DNA of 64,000 nucleotides from the NCBI RefSeq assembly GCF_003626655.1, contig NZ_RBAN01000001.1, forward strand, positions 2,108,001-2,172,000, in the 5' to 3' direction. Source of the stretch: Micromonospora costi. Lineage in GTDB: Bacteria; Actinomycetota; Actinomycetes; Mycobacteriales; Micromonosporaceae. The position numbers and the translations under genes are program-made. The notes below the pieces were generated by a model. The model saw only the letters and a list, made by a program, of their open reading frames with translations. It did not search any database and was not told the origin of the DNA. Positions 63,380 through 64,000 of this stretch are shown here, piece by piece (positions within the stretch are counted from its first letter, which is position 1; each line of letters opens with the position of its first letter).

Positions 63380-64000
63380 GTGAGCACCGTCCCGCCCGGT
63401 ACGCCCTGCTGGGCCGACCTGGCCACGCCCGACCTGGACGACGCCCGGCGCTTCTACCCGGAGCTGTTCGGCTGGACGGGCCGGGTGGCGCCGGAGCCGG
63501 AGGCGGGCGGCTACACCGTCTTCCTGCTGGGTGGGCGCGCGGTGGCCGGGGTCGGTCCGCCGGCCATCCCGGACCAGGTGCCGATCTGGTCGACGTACAT
63601 CGCCACGGACGACGCCGACCTGGTCGCGGGCCGGGTGGAGCGGGCCGGCGGGCAGGTGGTGGTGCCGCCGTTCGAGGTGTTCGACCGGGGGCGGATGGCC
63701 GTCTTCGCCGATCCGGCGGGCGCGTCGTTCAGCGTCTGGCAACCGATGGCCATGGCCGGCGGCGAGGTGTTCAACGTGCCGGGCGCGATGAGCTGGAACG
63801 AGCTGGTCACCCCCGACCCGGAGGGGGCCAAGGTCTTCTACGAGCTGGTCTTCGGCTGGCAGCCGGACGAGCAGGAGGTCGGCTCGATGACGTACACCGG
63901 CTGGCGGTTGGGGGCCCGGATCGTGGCGGGGATGATGCCCCCGCTGGCCGACGACTTCCCGGACGACCTGCCGGCGTACTGGACGGTCTACTTCGCGGTC
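63380..64000 (+). CDS. VOC (glyoxalase/bleomycin resistance) family protein, 3' truncated by window edge
   Basis: The first 207 codons of a two-domain vicinal-oxygen-chelate protein. The first VOC module spans about residues 5-120 (WADLATPDLDDARRFYPELFGW and VFADPAGASFSVWQP) and the second begins at about 130 (SWNELVTPDPEGAKVFYELVFGW). GTG 63380 is the start; GAGGGG lies upstream at a good distance. The frame is open to the last base. Family members bind metals and act on or sequester small electrophiles or drugs; no specific role can be assigned. Confidence 0.88.
   Translation, partial: MSTVPPGTPCWADLATPDLDDARRFYPELFGWTGRVAPEPEAGGYTVFLLGGRAVAGVGPPAIPDQVPIWSTYIATDDADLVAGRVERAGGQVVVPPFEVFDRGRMAVFADPAGASFSVWQPMAMAGGEVFNVPGAMSWNELVTPDPEGAKVFYELVFGWQPDEQEVGSMTYTGWRLGARIVAGMMPPLADDFPDDLPAYWTVYFAV

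Overview
The window is strongly GC-rich, has long mirror ORFs on the non-coding strands, many GTG starts and many GTGA/ATGA gene overlaps. Together with a complete nuoA-N operon, the futalosine route to menaquinone, type VII secretion genes and PaaABCDE, this points to a filamentous actinobacterium, most likely Micromonosporaceae (Micromonospora-like). The placement is inferred from gene content and style; no database search was run.

Layout. 1-9.1 kb: the 3' end of an acetyl-CoA synthetase gene, then three consecutive secreted M6 (immune inhibitor A-like) metallopeptidases, each followed by a strong hairpin terminator. 9.2-10.8 kb: a small lipoprotein and an alpha/beta hydrolase that has lost its nucleophile. 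10.8-18.7 kb: an incomplete type VII secretion island (mycP, two WXG100 proteins, eccE) beside a 1,041-residue SseB-domain protein with a translationally coupled small partner. 18.9-26.7 kb: holin-like membrane protein, GNAT, RarD, an ECF sigma/anti-sigma pair whose sigma gene seems to start at ATC, a Tat-exported PhoX-type phosphatase behind a PHO box, and a divergent IclR/MFS pair.

26.8-57.1 kb is a respiratory quinone and complex I neighbourhood: polyprenyl diphosphate synthase, nuoN to nuoA in one minus-strand operon, a geranylgeranyl-reductase-family flavoprotein (probably a menaquinone side-chain reductase), menG, mqnC and mqnA. Within it lie an LPVTG-anchored surface protein with a frameshifted remnant of a sister gene just upstream, the paaABCDE phenylacetyl-CoA epoxidase operon, and a coupled pair of secreted serine hydrolases. 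57.1-64 kb: an ArsR-type regulator and MFS exporter with a large dyad over the exporter start codon, a HelD-type ATPase, a two-gene ABC exporter and a truncated VOC protein.

The menaquinone genes supply the electron acceptor of the NADH dehydrogenase encoded between them. The M6 peptidases, serine hydrolases, LPVTG protein and type VII genes make the rest of the window rich in exported proteins. The least explained items are the SseB/partner module, the ATC-start sigma gene, the recurring element that runs from a stop codon to the next gene's Shine-Dalgarno site, two intergenic palindromes, and the start-codon dyad at 58.4 kb. No tRNA, rRNA, CRISPR array, transposase or integrase was seen.
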